14,236 bases of DNA, taken from positions 1 through 14,236 of the forward strand of contig JAIXUR010000526.1 in assembly GCA_027483425.1 (NCBI GenBank), in the 5' to 3' direction. The position numbers and the translations under genes are program-made. The stretch is from Cyanobacteriota bacterium. GTDB lineage: Bacteria; Cyanobacteriota; Cyanobacteriia; Phormidesmidales; Phormidesmidaceae. Positions 1 to 6,569 of the stretch are shown piece after piece; position 1 is the first letter of the stretch; each line of letters starts with the position of its first letter. The notes under the pieces were generated by a model. The model saw only the letters and a program-made list of their open reading frames with translations, was not told where the DNA came from and searched no databases.

Positions 1-1032
1 CAGGATGGATCCTACCTAGCAGAATTACTGTTAGAAAAAGGGTATGAGGTTCACGGTATTATTCGTCGCACCTCTACGTTTAACACCGATCGCATTGACC
101 ACATGTACGTTGACCCCCACAGTGCAGACGCTCAACTCTTCTTGCACTATGGAGACCTCACCGATGGCACCATGCTGCGCCGCATTTTAGAGCAGGTCAA
201 GCCCAACGAGGTCTTTAATCTAGGGGCCCAGTCCCATGTGCGGGTCAGCTTTGACTCTCCGGAGTACACGGTGGATGCGGTGGGCATGGGTACCCTGCGA
301 TTGCTGGAGGCGATTCGTGACTACCAGCAGCGCACAGGGTTAGAGGTGCGCTTTTACCAGGCTGGATCCTCTGAGATGTTTGGCAAGGTGCAGGAGATTC
401 CCCAAACGGAAACTACGCCCTTTTACCCCCGCAGCCCCTACGCCTGCGCTAAGGTCTATGCCCACTGGCAGACTATTAACTACCGCGAGTCCTATGACCT
501 GTTTGCCTGCAACGGCATTTTGTTTAACCACGAGTCGCCTCGCCGGGGCGAAACCTTTGTAACGCGCAAGATTACTCGAGCGGTGGCGCGCATTGTTGGT
601 GGTCAGCAGAAAAAACTCTACCTGGGCAACCTCGACTCTAAGCGCGACTGGGGCTACGCTAAGGACTATGTAAGGGCCATGTGGCTGATGCTTCAACAGG
701 ATCAGCCCGACGACTACGTGGTCGCTACCAACGAGACCTACGCCATTAGTGAGTTTTTAGACATTGCCTTTAATCACGTCAACCTCGACTGGCACGACTA
801 CGTGGAGTTTGACCCCCGCTACCTACGGCCGGCCGAAGTGGATCTACTGATTGGAGACTCGACCAAGGCCCGCCAAGTCTTGGGTTGGGAACCCAGCGTC
901 ACCTTTGAGGAGCTGGTGCACCTGATGGTGGAAAGCGACTTGGAAGCTGTGGGCATTGCCCATGGGAATGGTCAAAACGGTGATGTGGCAACCGTTCGCA
1001 AAGACCTCTTTAACCTCATTCCTCAGGGGTAA
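1..1032 (+). CDS. gmd: GDP-mannose 4,6-dehydratase, 5'-truncated by window edge
   Basis: This enzyme converts GDP-mannose to GDP-4-keto-6-deoxymannose, the first step toward GDP-fucose and related sugars for surface polysaccharide; it is a cytoplasmic extended-type SDR. The frame is open from base 1. The first residues, QDGSYLAELLLEKGYEVHGI, directly follow the family's usual nucleotide-binding GxxGxxG loop, so only about a dozen N-terminal residues are missing. The ATG at 103 is internal and is not the start. The catalytic pair lies in SPYACAKVYAHW (Tyr147, Lys151 of the fragment), preceded by SSEMFGKVQEIPQTE and followed by the RESYDLFACNGILFNHESPRRGETFVTRK block, all typical of Gmd. The 343 residues present fit a family length of about 360. 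An intrinsic terminator follows, so the GDP-fucose synthase often paired with gmd is not downstream; it could lie upstream, outside the window. Confidence 0.96.
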   Translation, partial: QDGSYLAELLLEKGYEVHGIIRRTSTFNTDRIDHMYVDPHSADAQLFLHYGDLTDGTMLRRILEQVKPNEVFNLGAQSHVRVSFDSPEYTVDAVGMGTLRLLEAIRDYQQRTGLEVRFYQAGSSEMFGKVQEIPQTETTPFYPRSPYACAKVYAHWQTINYRESYDLFACNGILFNHESPRRGETFVTRKITRAVARIVGGQQKKLYLGNLDSKRDWGYAKDYVRAMWLMLQQDQPDDYVVATNETYAISEFLDIAFNHVNLDWHDYVEFDPRYLRPAEVDLLIGDSTKARQVLGWEPSVTFEELVHLMVESDLEAVGIAHGNGQNGDVATVRKDLFNLIPQG

Positions 1033-1060
1033 GAGACCCGGACTAAACGCCAAGGGAGAG

Positions 1061-1094
1061 CGGTATTTGCCTGCAAGTAGATACCGTTTTTTTT
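1061..1094 (+). terminator. Intrinsic terminator after gmd
   Basis: CGGTAT at 1061-1066 pairs with ATACCG at 1081-1086. The 14-nt loop contains a small inner TTGC/GCAA pairing. Eight T residues follow at 1087-1094, 29 bases after the gmd stop. The stem is short, but stem plus U-run is the classic arrangement. A HIP1 site (GCGATCGC, 1095-1102) abuts it. Confidence 0.7.
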
Positions 1095-1128
1095 GCGATC
1101 GCCCATGCGTTTGAGGGGCCTTTCCTCT

Positions 1129-1140
1129 AGTATAGGAAGG
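1129..1140 (+). promoter_or_regulatory. Possible -10 element upstream of the DUF2996 gene
   Basis: TAGTATAGG contains a TATAGG-like -10 at 1131-1136, about 65 bases before the ATG at 1203. TTGAGG at 1111-1116 resembles a -35, but the 14-nt spacer is too short. The -10 sits in an imperfect inverted repeat (CCTTTCCT at 1119-1126 and AGGAAGG at 1134-1140). This is a weak call based only on motif likeness. Confidence 0.25.
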
Positions 1141-1202
1141 AATCATCTGGGTACAGGACTTCGATCGCTGTGGCCCTGCTGCTGTTTTAGGTTTTTTCTG
1201 CT

Positions 1203-1667
1203 ATGGCTGACGAAAAGACTACTCCGACTCAGGACGCTCCGGATCCGGCGGCCAAGGCCGCGAAATCACCCCCTAAGAAAGAAAAACCTCCGGCCTTGGA
1301 GGATAAGCCTTTTACAGAGTTCATGGAGCAGAACTTTTTACCGACCCTGGCAACTGCGCTACAGGCAAAGGGCATTGAGGATATTCAGCTCACCTTTGAT
1401 CAGAGACCTCTGGCGGTATTTGGGGTTAGGGATCCGGAGAGTTACTGGCAGGTTAAGGGCCAGTGGCAGCGAGGCAATCGCCAGTTCAACATCGCCTTTA
1501 CCAAAGACGATATTGCCAGCCCAAAGCTCTTCTATTTTGCCGATCAAGGATCTGAACCCAGCACCCTGGAGCAATTTATGGGTGATGAACGCAAAATCAC
1601 CTTAGATCTGATGGTCTTGTACACCCTGGGACGGCTCAATGGCCAAAAGTGGCTAGAGCGAAACTGA
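1203..1667 (+). CDS. DUF2996-like cyanobacterial protein
   Basis: A 154-residue soluble protein with no signal peptide or membrane segment. Residues 1-32 are a charged, Ala/Pro/Lys-rich tail, probably disordered. The remainder is a compact domain with EDKPFTEFMEQNFLPTL, then the core YWQVKGQWQRGNRQFNIAF, and a C-terminal block LEQFMGDERKITLDLMVLYTLGRLNGQKWLERN. I recognise this layout from memory as the DUF2996 family of cyanobacteria; no biochemical role is known to me. The start is the ATG at 1203, which gives the usual short basic tail before the domain; there is no clear Shine-Dalgarno. It stands alone between the gmd terminator and a 371-base gap, so it is probably monocistronic. An overlapping open frame at 1093-1605 is a shadow. 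Confidence 0.88.
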   Translation: MADEKTTPTQDAPDPAAKAAKSPPKKEKPPALEDKPFTEFMEQNFLPTLATALQAKGIEDIQLTFDQRPLAVFGVRDPESYWQVKGQWQRGNRQFNIAFTKDDIASPKLFYFADQGSEPSTLEQFMGDERKITLDLMVLYTLGRLNGQKWLERN

Positions 1668-1685
1668 GGATCTAAAGGAGCTAAG

Positions 1686-1697
1686 GGGTAGCTACCC
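1686..1697. repeat. 12-bp palindrome with a distal inverted copy
   Basis: GGGTAGCTACCC is a perfect 12-bp palindrome just after the DUF2996 gene. AGGGGTAGCT (1684-1693) also has a perfect 10-bp inverted partner AGCTACCCCT at 1770-1779, so the 76 bases between could form a larger stem. A GGCGG/CCGCC stem (1700-1704 with 1715-1719) lies inside. No T-run follows, so a terminator is not supported. Confidence 0.55.
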
Positions 1698-1723
1698 AAG
1701 GCGGTAAAGGTTTGCCGCCATCG

Positions 1724-1755
1724 GAATTCAGGAGTCAGAAGCCAGAATTCAGGAG
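1724..1755. repeat. Heptamer tandem repeat (STRR-like)
   Basis: Four tandem heptamers of pattern NNCAGRA (TTCAGGA, GTCAGAA, GCCAGAA, TTCAGGA) make GAATTCAGGAG recur exactly 21 bases apart (1724-1734 and 1745-1755). This matches the short tandemly repeated repetitive (STRR) heptamers known in cyanobacterial intergenic DNA. Confidence 0.65.
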
Positions 1756-1794
1756 ATTTTTTGGAAAGAAGCTACCCCTAGCTAGGGTCGTAGG

Positions 1795-1909
1795 CCCTGT
1801 CCCTTCGACCGCAAGCACCTTTGCTACAGGGGCTCTAGGATAGTCTAGGCCGCTGGCAGCTGAGGTCTCACTAGGCTGGGCGAAGGGGAAGACCCTGGCG
1901 CAGCCCTAG
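1795..1909. other. Two stem-loops in a gene-free region
   Basis: First stem: CCCTGT (1795-1800) with ACAGGG (1826-1831), holding an inner GCAA/TTGC pairing. Second: a long bulged stem at 1871-1909, with CTAGG/CCTAG at the base, CTG/CAG in the middle and AGGG/CCCT around a GAAGA loop at the tip. These could belong to a small RNA, a long 5' leader of the M23 gene, or processing sites. I do not recognise 6S RNA, RNase P RNA, SRP RNA or a riboswitch core. Confidence 0.35.
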
Positions 1910-1994
1910 GCGGGAACGGTTGAATTATTGAGGTTCTGGAAAGGGTAGCCGTCGGAATCTCAAAAAAAGTGTTCCGGCGGCTAAATCTGGGCTA

Positions 1995-2015
1995 AGCTAA
2001 TTGGCGGTATTAGCT
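1995..2015. promoter_or_regulatory. Inverted repeat upstream of the M23 peptidase gene
   Basis: AGCTAAT (1995-2001) and ATTAGCT (2009-2015) form a perfect 7-bp inverted repeat around a 7-base centre, 23 bases before the ATG at 2039. It could be an operator or a 5'-UTR hairpin; the sequence alone does not decide. A HIP1 site at 2027-2034 sits between it and the start codon, and there is no Shine-Dalgarno. Confidence 0.4.
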
Positions 2016-2038
2016 GCTCCTCCATCGCGATCGCAACT

Positions 2039-2728
2039 ATGACTTGGCGACTTCATACCCTCCCCTGGCGGTCTCATGCTGTTTCGTTCAGACCTGGTTT
2101 GATAGGGATCTGGGCTTTAGGTTTGGTATCACGGTTGGGGCGCAAGCTTCGCGCTAAATCCTTGGTAGGTCTGGGGCTCGCTACTCTGTTTGTGATTACC
2201 CTGGCGCTGCCCCAGCTGATGCCTAAGGCGGCCGCCCAGGATCTAACGGCCGCTCTGTGGACCCGGGCCTCTTTTCCGGTAGAAAATTTTCAGACCTATA
2301 CGTCTCCCTTTGGCTACCGCACCGATCCTTACAACGGCAGTTCCCGTTTTCACTACGGCTTAGATCTGGCGGCTCCTAATGGCAGCTATATTCGCAACTG
2401 GTGGGCTGGCGAGGTGCTCTGGGTCGAGGATGACGGCTCTTGTGGTACCTCGATCGCGATTAAATCTGGCGACTGGACTCACATTTACTGCCATATGCAG
2501 GGCCAGGTGGAAGGAAGCGGTCAGAATCAAGCCATGGTTGATCGTGAGGGCGGCATTCAGCTGCGGCCCGGCCAGCAGTTGCCCGCTGGGGTACGCATTG
2601 GCCGAGTGGGGATGACCGGTCGCACCACAGGGCCCCATTTACACTGGGGTTTGAAGTACCAAGACAACTGGGTCGATCCGGCCCTGGTGCTGCGGGCAAT
2701 GTATGTCAGCCAGCAGGCGGCGCTGTAG
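2039..2728 (+). CDS. Exported M23 (LytM-type) metallopeptidase
   Basis: A predicted zinc endopeptidase of family M23, expected to cleave peptidoglycan cross-bridges outside the cytoplasmic membrane. Zinc and catalytic motifs are intact: HYGLD (His105, Asp109), IYCHM (His152) and HLHW (His200, His202). The N-terminus is basic, with a hydrophobic stretch at about residues 55-72 ending at PKAAAQ, which fits a signal peptide or anchor. It has an unusually long leading segment of about 50 residues, so the true start could be a later TTG, although ATG 2039 is the only good codon seen. There is no LysM, SH3 or coiled-coil region, so this is a single-domain M23 enzyme of 229 residues. The next gene starts only 6 bases after the stop, suggesting co-transcription with the pentapeptide-repeat membrane protein. 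A structural rather than catalytic role is unlikely because all metal ligands are present. Confidence 0.9.
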   Translation: MTWRLHTLPWRSHAVSFRPGLIGIWALGLVSRLGRKLRAKSLVGLGLATLFVITLALPQLMPKAAAQDLTAALWTRASFPVENFQTYTSPFGYRTDPYNGSSRFHYGLDLAAPNGSYIRNWWAGEVLWVEDDGSCGTSIAIKSGDWTHIYCHMQGQVEGSGQNQAMVDREGGIQLRPGQQLPAGVRIGRVGMTGRTTGPHLHWGLKYQDNWVDPALVLRAMYVSQQAAL

Positions 2729-2734
2729 GCGGCG

Positions 2735-4909
2735 GTGCCTGGGCTAGATCAGCCATGGCGGCTAAGGATAGCGAGGTTGGGTCTACTGATTGTGATGCTG
2801 TGGCTGGGAATGGCGATCGCCATTCCCAGTTTTGCGTTAGCCGCTGGCAGCCATCCACCGCTGACGGTGGATAGTTTGCGCCAGCAACTGGCCAACCCTG
2901 TACAGCGGGAGGGGAGGCCGACCATTGACCTGCGCAACTATACGATTGACCTCCGCGCTGATAGCCCCCTCACCGATGGGTTTTATCGACTGTTGAGTGG
3001 GGGGTTGCAAAAGCCTGCCACCTCGCCCACGTTGGATCTCAGCTATGCCATTGTGCAGGGGGATCTTGACCTGCAACGCCTGGGCCAGCGAGAGCCTCTC
3101 TACGGTGACAGTCTCTCGCCGCTGCTGAGTGAGGCGGGGCAGGCTCAGCTCAAGCGCGATCGCCAGCGACTCCTACAGCTGAGTCGGCTCTCCCAGTCAC
3201 TGCTGATTCAGGGCCAGGGCAGTAGTCAGCAAATTTATGTGTTTAAGGCACCTCTATTGGCGGTGCAAACTCGCTTCACGGGGCAGGTACTGGGGGGCGA
3301 TACCTTCTTTCTGGGGCGGGTGCTGGCCTCGGGGGCGGTCTTTGAGCAGGGGCTATCGGTGCCGGGCGCTCGGTTTAACCGGGCCGTTAACCTGTCGGGG
3401 AGCGACTTTCGCCAGGGCGTCCAGGCTAAGGGCAGTCTGTTTTTTGAGATGGCCCGTTTCGACCAGAGCCAGTTTCGCAACGGGGCTAACTTTCAGGGGG
3501 CCGAGTTTAAGGCCGATGTCAACTTTAGTCGGGCGCAACTGGCGGGCGACCTCAACTTTAGCCGGGGGCAGTGGCGGGGGGTGGCCGACTTTGCTCGTAC
3601 CACGTGGCAGGGAACCGCCTTTTTTGTGCGAGCTTACTTTGCTAAGGCTCTGTTTTTTACCGAGGCCCGTTTTGACGCACCGCTGGTGCTGCGCCAGGCC
3701 CGCTTTGGGGAACCCGTCAACCTACGCAACGCCATGCTGGGTAGCGAAGTTGATCTGGGGGATGCTTTGTTCCTGCCCCAGGCTTATCTAAACGTGGCGG
3801 GCATGGAGTTTAGCCTGGAGCAGACTCAGATTTTGGGAACCCCCGGCAAAATTGGGCGGGTGTTTTCGGTGCCCCAACTGGCGGGGAATGAGACCCTGCT
3901 GCGGAATCTGGAGCGGAACTTTCGCCGCTTGGAGCAAATTAGCGACGCCAACTACATTGCCTATACCGCCGAGCGTCTGCGGCTTAAGGCCTGGCAGCAG
4001 CGATTGTTGGGAACCAACATCAATACGGCCTCGGTGCCAGCTCTGGTGCGGGCAGGCTTTACCGAGACCCAGGCGCTGGCCCTCGTGGAGCGACGGCAAA
4101 CCCAGACCTTTATCGGCACCGAGGGCGTCCTCGGCGTGGACGGGGTGGATCTGGCGGTCTACCTGAAGGTGCGCGATCGCATTTTTGCCCGTGACTCATT
4201 TCCCATTACCGAGCGCCTGACCTTGGCGCTGCGGTGGCTATGGTTGGGGGGACTGGTGGTGCTCAGTCGCTACGGCACCAGCTTTGGGCTGGCCTTTGGT
4301 CTAGGGTTGGTGGCCATTCCGACCTTTGCGCTGATGTTTTGGTTGATCGATCGCTACCGCCGCCGCCGAGGGCCTACCCCCATTCTGCCGCCCCTCGGAG
4401 AAGGGCTGTGGCTAGTCGGGAGCAGCAGCCTGCTGCTAGGGCTAGGGCTGAATAGCCTGCTCAGAGCCGCCGACTACCCGTGGCTGACCCTGGGATTTTT
4501 GTTTGTTTTGCTGGTACCGGTGCCCGCCCTGCTGATTGGCCTGGTGCTGAAGCGGGGAAGGTACCACGACCTGCTCACCGAGAGCTATTTCGTGGAGGAC
4601 GGCAGTATGCGTCAGCTGCGGCTGTTGATTGCCCGCCTGCCGGTAATCCCTAAATTTCCATTCTTTCGCGATCGCTACACCTACCTGCTGCTGGATCGCC
4701 GCTGGAACTGGCTCAACTACCTAGACTTTAGCCTCAACAACTGGCTGAAATTTGGGTTTAATGACATTCGGTTACGAGACGAGCATGTACCAGGGCTGAT
4801 TACGGCTTTAGTGTGGTATCAATGGGGTTTGGGGTTGCTCTACACAGCGTTGCTGTTGTGGACACTATCGCGGACAATTCCGGGGCTTAACCTGCTCATC
4901 TACTTCTAG
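2735..4909 (+). CDS. Exported pentapeptide-repeat / helix-hairpin-helix / membrane protein
   Basis: A 724-residue multidomain protein of unknown function. The GTG start at 2735 gives a clean signal peptide: basic LRIAR, then LGLLIVMLWLGMAIAIP, then SFALAA (cut near residue 36). Residues ~171-347 hold degenerate pentapeptide repeats (xFxxA, NFxxA, DLxxA types) that should fold as a right-handed beta-helix. Residues ~385-425 are a charged helix (LERNFRRLEQ...AYTAERLRLKAWQQ), a common companion of such repeats in membrane proteins. Residues 426-478 read GTNINTASVPALVRAGF...ALVERRQ...VLGVDGVD, closely resembling the ComEA/T2SK helix-hairpin-helix. Hydrophobic segments at ~497-538, ~554-605 and ~685-710 suggest three to five membrane spans, with a loop (GRYHDLLTESYFVEDGSMRQLRLL...) between. 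It lies 6 bases after the M23 gene, hinting at a cell-envelope role. Function is not assigned. Confidence 0.88.
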   Translation: MPGLDQPWRLRIARLGLLIVMLWLGMAIAIPSFALAAGSHPPLTVDSLRQQLANPVQREGRPTIDLRNYTIDLRADSPLTDGFYRLLSGGLQKPATSPTLDLSYAIVQGDLDLQRLGQREPLYGDSLSPLLSEAGQAQLKRDRQRLLQLSRLSQSLLIQGQGSSQQIYVFKAPLLAVQTRFTGQVLGGDTFFLGRVLASGAVFEQGLSVPGARFNRAVNLSGSDFRQGVQAKGSLFFEMARFDQSQFRNGANFQGAEFKADVNFSRAQLAGDLNFSRGQWRGVADFARTTWQGTAFFVRAYFAKALFFTEARFDAPLVLRQARFGEPVNLRNAMLGSEVDLGDALFLPQAYLNVAGMEFSLEQTQILGTPGKIGRVFSVPQLAGNETLLRNLERNFRRLEQISDANYIAYTAERLRLKAWQQRLLGTNINTASVPALVRAGFTETQALALVERRQTQTFIGTEGVLGVDGVDLAVYLKVRDRIFARDSFPITERLTLALRWLWLGGLVVLSRYGTSFGLAFGLGLVAIPTFALMFWLIDRYRRRRGPTPILPPLGEGLWLVGSSSLLLGLGLNSLLRAADYPWLTLGFLFVLLVPVPALLIGLVLKRGRYHDLLTESYFVEDGSMRQLRLLIARLPVIPKFPFFRDRYTYLLLDRRWNWLNYLDFSLNNWLKFGFNDIRLRDEHVPGLITALVWYQWGLGLLYTALLLWTLSRTIPGLNLLIYF

Positions 4910-4956
4910 CACAGCTGTTTGCCATCACCGTTCTGCGTTGACCGTTCTCTGCCCCT

Positions 4957-5550
4957 GTGATTAATCCCTCTCCTTCAGACCTTAACCATCAGGCCAAAGC
5001 TGATCTGCGCCACCGCTTAATCAGCGCGCGCCAGAGTATTCCCCCCCAGGTATGGCGACAAAAGAGCGATCGCATCTGCGAACAACTGCTCAACTGGAGC
5101 TACTTTCGCCAGTGTCGGGTGATCTTGGCCTACACCAGCTTCCGCCAGGAGCCCGATCTCAGCCCCCTGACCCAGCACCATCAGCACTGGGGGCTACCCC
5201 GCTGCGTGGGCAAACAGATCCACTGGCACTACTGGTCGACCCAGAGCCCTTGGCCCTTGACCAAAGGAACCTACGGCATTGTTGAACCCCACCCGCAATC
5301 GCCGCGCATCGATCTATCCCTGGTCGATCTGATTTTGGTACCCGCCGTTGCCTGTGATGTGCGGGGCCATCGCCTGGGCTACGGCGGCGGCTACTACGAT
5401 CGCCTGTTTGCCCAGGCCCAGTGGCAAACCATTCCCGCCGTGGGCATTGTATTTGAGTACGCCCGTTTACCCAGCCTGCCTCAGGATCAATGGGATCGCC
5501 CCTTGTCCGGGGTCTGCTCCGAGAGCGGCCTATTTTTGGCCAAGCAGTAG
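4957..5550 (+). CDS. 5-formyltetrahydrofolate cyclo-ligase
   Basis: This cytoplasmic enzyme uses ATP to convert 5-formyl-THF to 5,10-methenyl-THF, recycling folate for one-carbon metabolism. The 197-residue product has the family hallmarks: an N-terminal KADLRHRLISARQSIP basic helix, IPAVGIVFEYARLP, and the nucleotide/folate-binding LGYGGGYYDRLF at residues 140-151. LVDLILVPAVACDVRGHRLG just before it is the typical preceding strand and loop. The GTG at 4957 is the first start in this frame after the upstream gene and gives normal family length; there is no Shine-Dalgarno. It follows the pentapeptide gene by 47 bases on the same strand and might be co-transcribed, but no functional link is evident. 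Confidence 0.95.
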   Translation: MINPSPSDLNHQAKADLRHRLISARQSIPPQVWRQKSDRICEQLLNWSYFRQCRVILAYTSFRQEPDLSPLTQHHQHWGLPRCVGKQIHWHYWSTQSPWPLTKGTYGIVEPHPQSPRIDLSLVDLILVPAVACDVRGHRLGYGGGYYDRLFAQAQWQTIPAVGIVFEYARLPSLPQDQWDRPLSGVCSESGLFLAKQ

Positions 5551-5609
5551 GCCGTGACCTTGCTCAGCTAGATGAACTCAGCCCAGGCTCGGGTCAGGCT
5601 CGAATCCTT

Positions 5610-5628
5610 CACCGTCGGCTGGACGGTG
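5610..5628. other. Perfect 7-bp hairpin downstream of the cyclo-ligase gene
   Basis: CACCGTC (5610-5616) pairs with GACGGTG (5622-5628) across a GGCTG loop, 60 bases past the cyclo-ligase stop. No T-run follows, so it is not a canonical intrinsic terminator, but it may act as an RNA end or stability element. A separate 10-bp palindrome, GTTCCGGAAC, lies at 5642-5651. Confidence 0.45.
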
Positions 5629-5738
5629 CTACCGTTGCAGTGTTCCGGAACCCTGGAGGCTTAAAATGCCGCGTTTGGCGTTCTCAACCCAGAAATTTGC
5701 GCTATTCTTTGGGCAAATCCATCCCGGCGGCTGACAGT

Positions 5739-6305
5739 ATGAAACGGCGCGGCATTGTCTATAGTTTTGTTCTAGCCCTAGGGGTAGCGGTACTTTTGGC
5801 CTTTCCCCTGGGGTTGCGAACCCCGGCCCAAGGTACCGGCACCCCACCGCTGAGGGATATGGTGCGTGAGTATGAGCCGGTTACCATGGCGGGAGCCACC
5901 GCCTACTCGGTCTATACCACCAATGCCGCCGTGCCTCACCAGGTCTGGTATCGGATCTCCGGCGGCGACGCGCTGTTTCGCCAGCGGCTGCGGGTGTACC
6001 AAGAAAATGCGGCCCCGCGCCCGATCAATCAGCTGCCCCCCGAGTCAGAACTGCGGCGAGAAATCACCACCAACGCCCCCACCGGCTGGTTTCTCATGCC
6101 GACAGAAACAGGGGTCTTTACCTACTATTTCGATGGCGATAACCGACTCACCCCCAGCAGCCCCTGGAGAAATGCCTTTGGGGTGAGGGTAAAGCGCACT
6201 CGCTTTACCAACGGCAACCTCTACCAAGTGGGCTTTGAAGATCAAGAAACCCTCGACGACTATAACGACCTAGAACTGGAAATCGCGATTATTCAACCTG
6301 CTTAA
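5739..6305 (+). CDS. Small secreted protein of unknown function
   Basis: A 188-residue protein with a strong signal peptide: MKRRG, hydrophobic IVYSFVLALGVAVLLAFPLGL, cut near TPAQG (about residue 32). I chose the ATG at 5739 because it gives this signal; the frame is open further upstream but overlaps the cyclo-ligase gene and would bury the signal. The mature part looks beta-rich (ATAYSVYTTNAAVPHQVWYRI, GWFLMPTETGVFTYYF). It ends with RFTNGNLYQVGFEDQETLDDYNDLELEIAI. That tail resembles the acidic 'FED...D.NDL.FEI' ending of DUF4114-type domains seen in cyanobacterial secreted proteins; this is only a motif likeness. Extracellular or periplasmic location is likely. The stop codon TAA touches the first base of the adjacent MITE-like element, so the end of the gene may have been shaped by that insertion. 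Confidence 0.8.
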   Translation: MKRRGIVYSFVLALGVAVLLAFPLGLRTPAQGTGTPPLRDMVREYEPVTMAGATAYSVYTTNAAVPHQVWYRISGGDALFRQRLRVYQENAAPRPINQLPPESELRREITTNAPTGWFLMPTETGVFTYYFDGDNRLTPSSPWRNAFGVRVKRTRFTNGNLYQVGFEDQETLDDYNDLELEIAIIQPA

Positions 6306-6436
6306 GAGGTTGTTTGAAAAGGGTTGTCCCAGGGATAGTTTGGCGCCAAGAGACAGCAAAAGCCCTGAGGTTTGAGTACATTAGCCTACTCCAACGGTAT
6401 AGTCTAAGACGCTCTTTGGCTTTTCAAACAACCTCT
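6305..6436. mobile_element. MITE-like element with 17-bp perfect terminal inverted repeats
   Basis: AGAGGTTGTTTGAAAAG at 6305-6321 is exactly repeated in inverted orientation at 6420-6436, enclosing 98 bases with no plausible gene, for 132 bp in total. The interior has a 10-bp palindrome TTGGCGCCAA (6340-6349). Matching perfect ends on a short non-coding body are the mark of a non-autonomous IS derivative. The GAGG...GTTTGAAAAG end type recalls cyanobacterial IS ends, but I cannot name the family. I see no clear target-site duplication: the left flank is CTTA, the right flank ACAC. The overall palindrome could also fold as an RNA hairpin and terminate or stabilise the upstream mRNA. Confidence 0.65.
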
Positions 6437-6490
6437 ACACCTGCGAAAATTTTCCCTGAAAACCTGAGAAGTTGGCCAGGATGCGCCAAA

Positions 6491-6507
6491 CGCCCTCTTT
6501 CAGGGCG
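6491..6507. other. Short hairpin upstream of the low-complexity protein gene
   Basis: CGCCCT (6491-6496) pairs with AGGGCG (6502-6507) across CTTTC. No T-run follows. It may be a weak terminator or a 5' element; only the pairing is certain. Confidence 0.35.
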
Positions 6508-6569
6508 CTAGATGCGTCAAATTGGGAGAATTGAGCGATGATAGAACAAGAGTATGGGTGAGGATAGTC

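Noticed and set aside
1093..1605. Open frame of 170 codons overlapping the DUF2996 gene
   Set aside because: The Arg/Leu/Pro-rich composition is that of an off-frame shadow, and the 1203-1667 frame has a recognisable conserved domain.
1724..1755. CRISPR array
   Set aside because: The repeated unit is a 7-base tandem pattern without spacers; it fits STRR heptamers.
1795..1909. 6S RNA, RNase P RNA, SRP RNA or tRNA
   Set aside because: Stem-loops exist, but none of the conserved core sequences I know for these RNAs is present.
3237..3791. Open frame of 184 codons inside the pentapeptide gene
   Set aside because: Off-frame shadow of a GC-rich repetitive gene; low-complexity Trp/Arg/Cys-rich product with no signal or domain.
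5490..5738. N-terminal extension of the secreted-protein gene back to 5490
   Set aside because: It overlaps the cyclo-ligase gene and would place 83 residues before an obvious signal peptide that starts at ATG 5739.
6314..6511. 65-codon frame spanning the MITE-like element
   Set aside because: It crosses the element boundary and has no Shine-Dalgarno; the inverted ends explain this DNA better.
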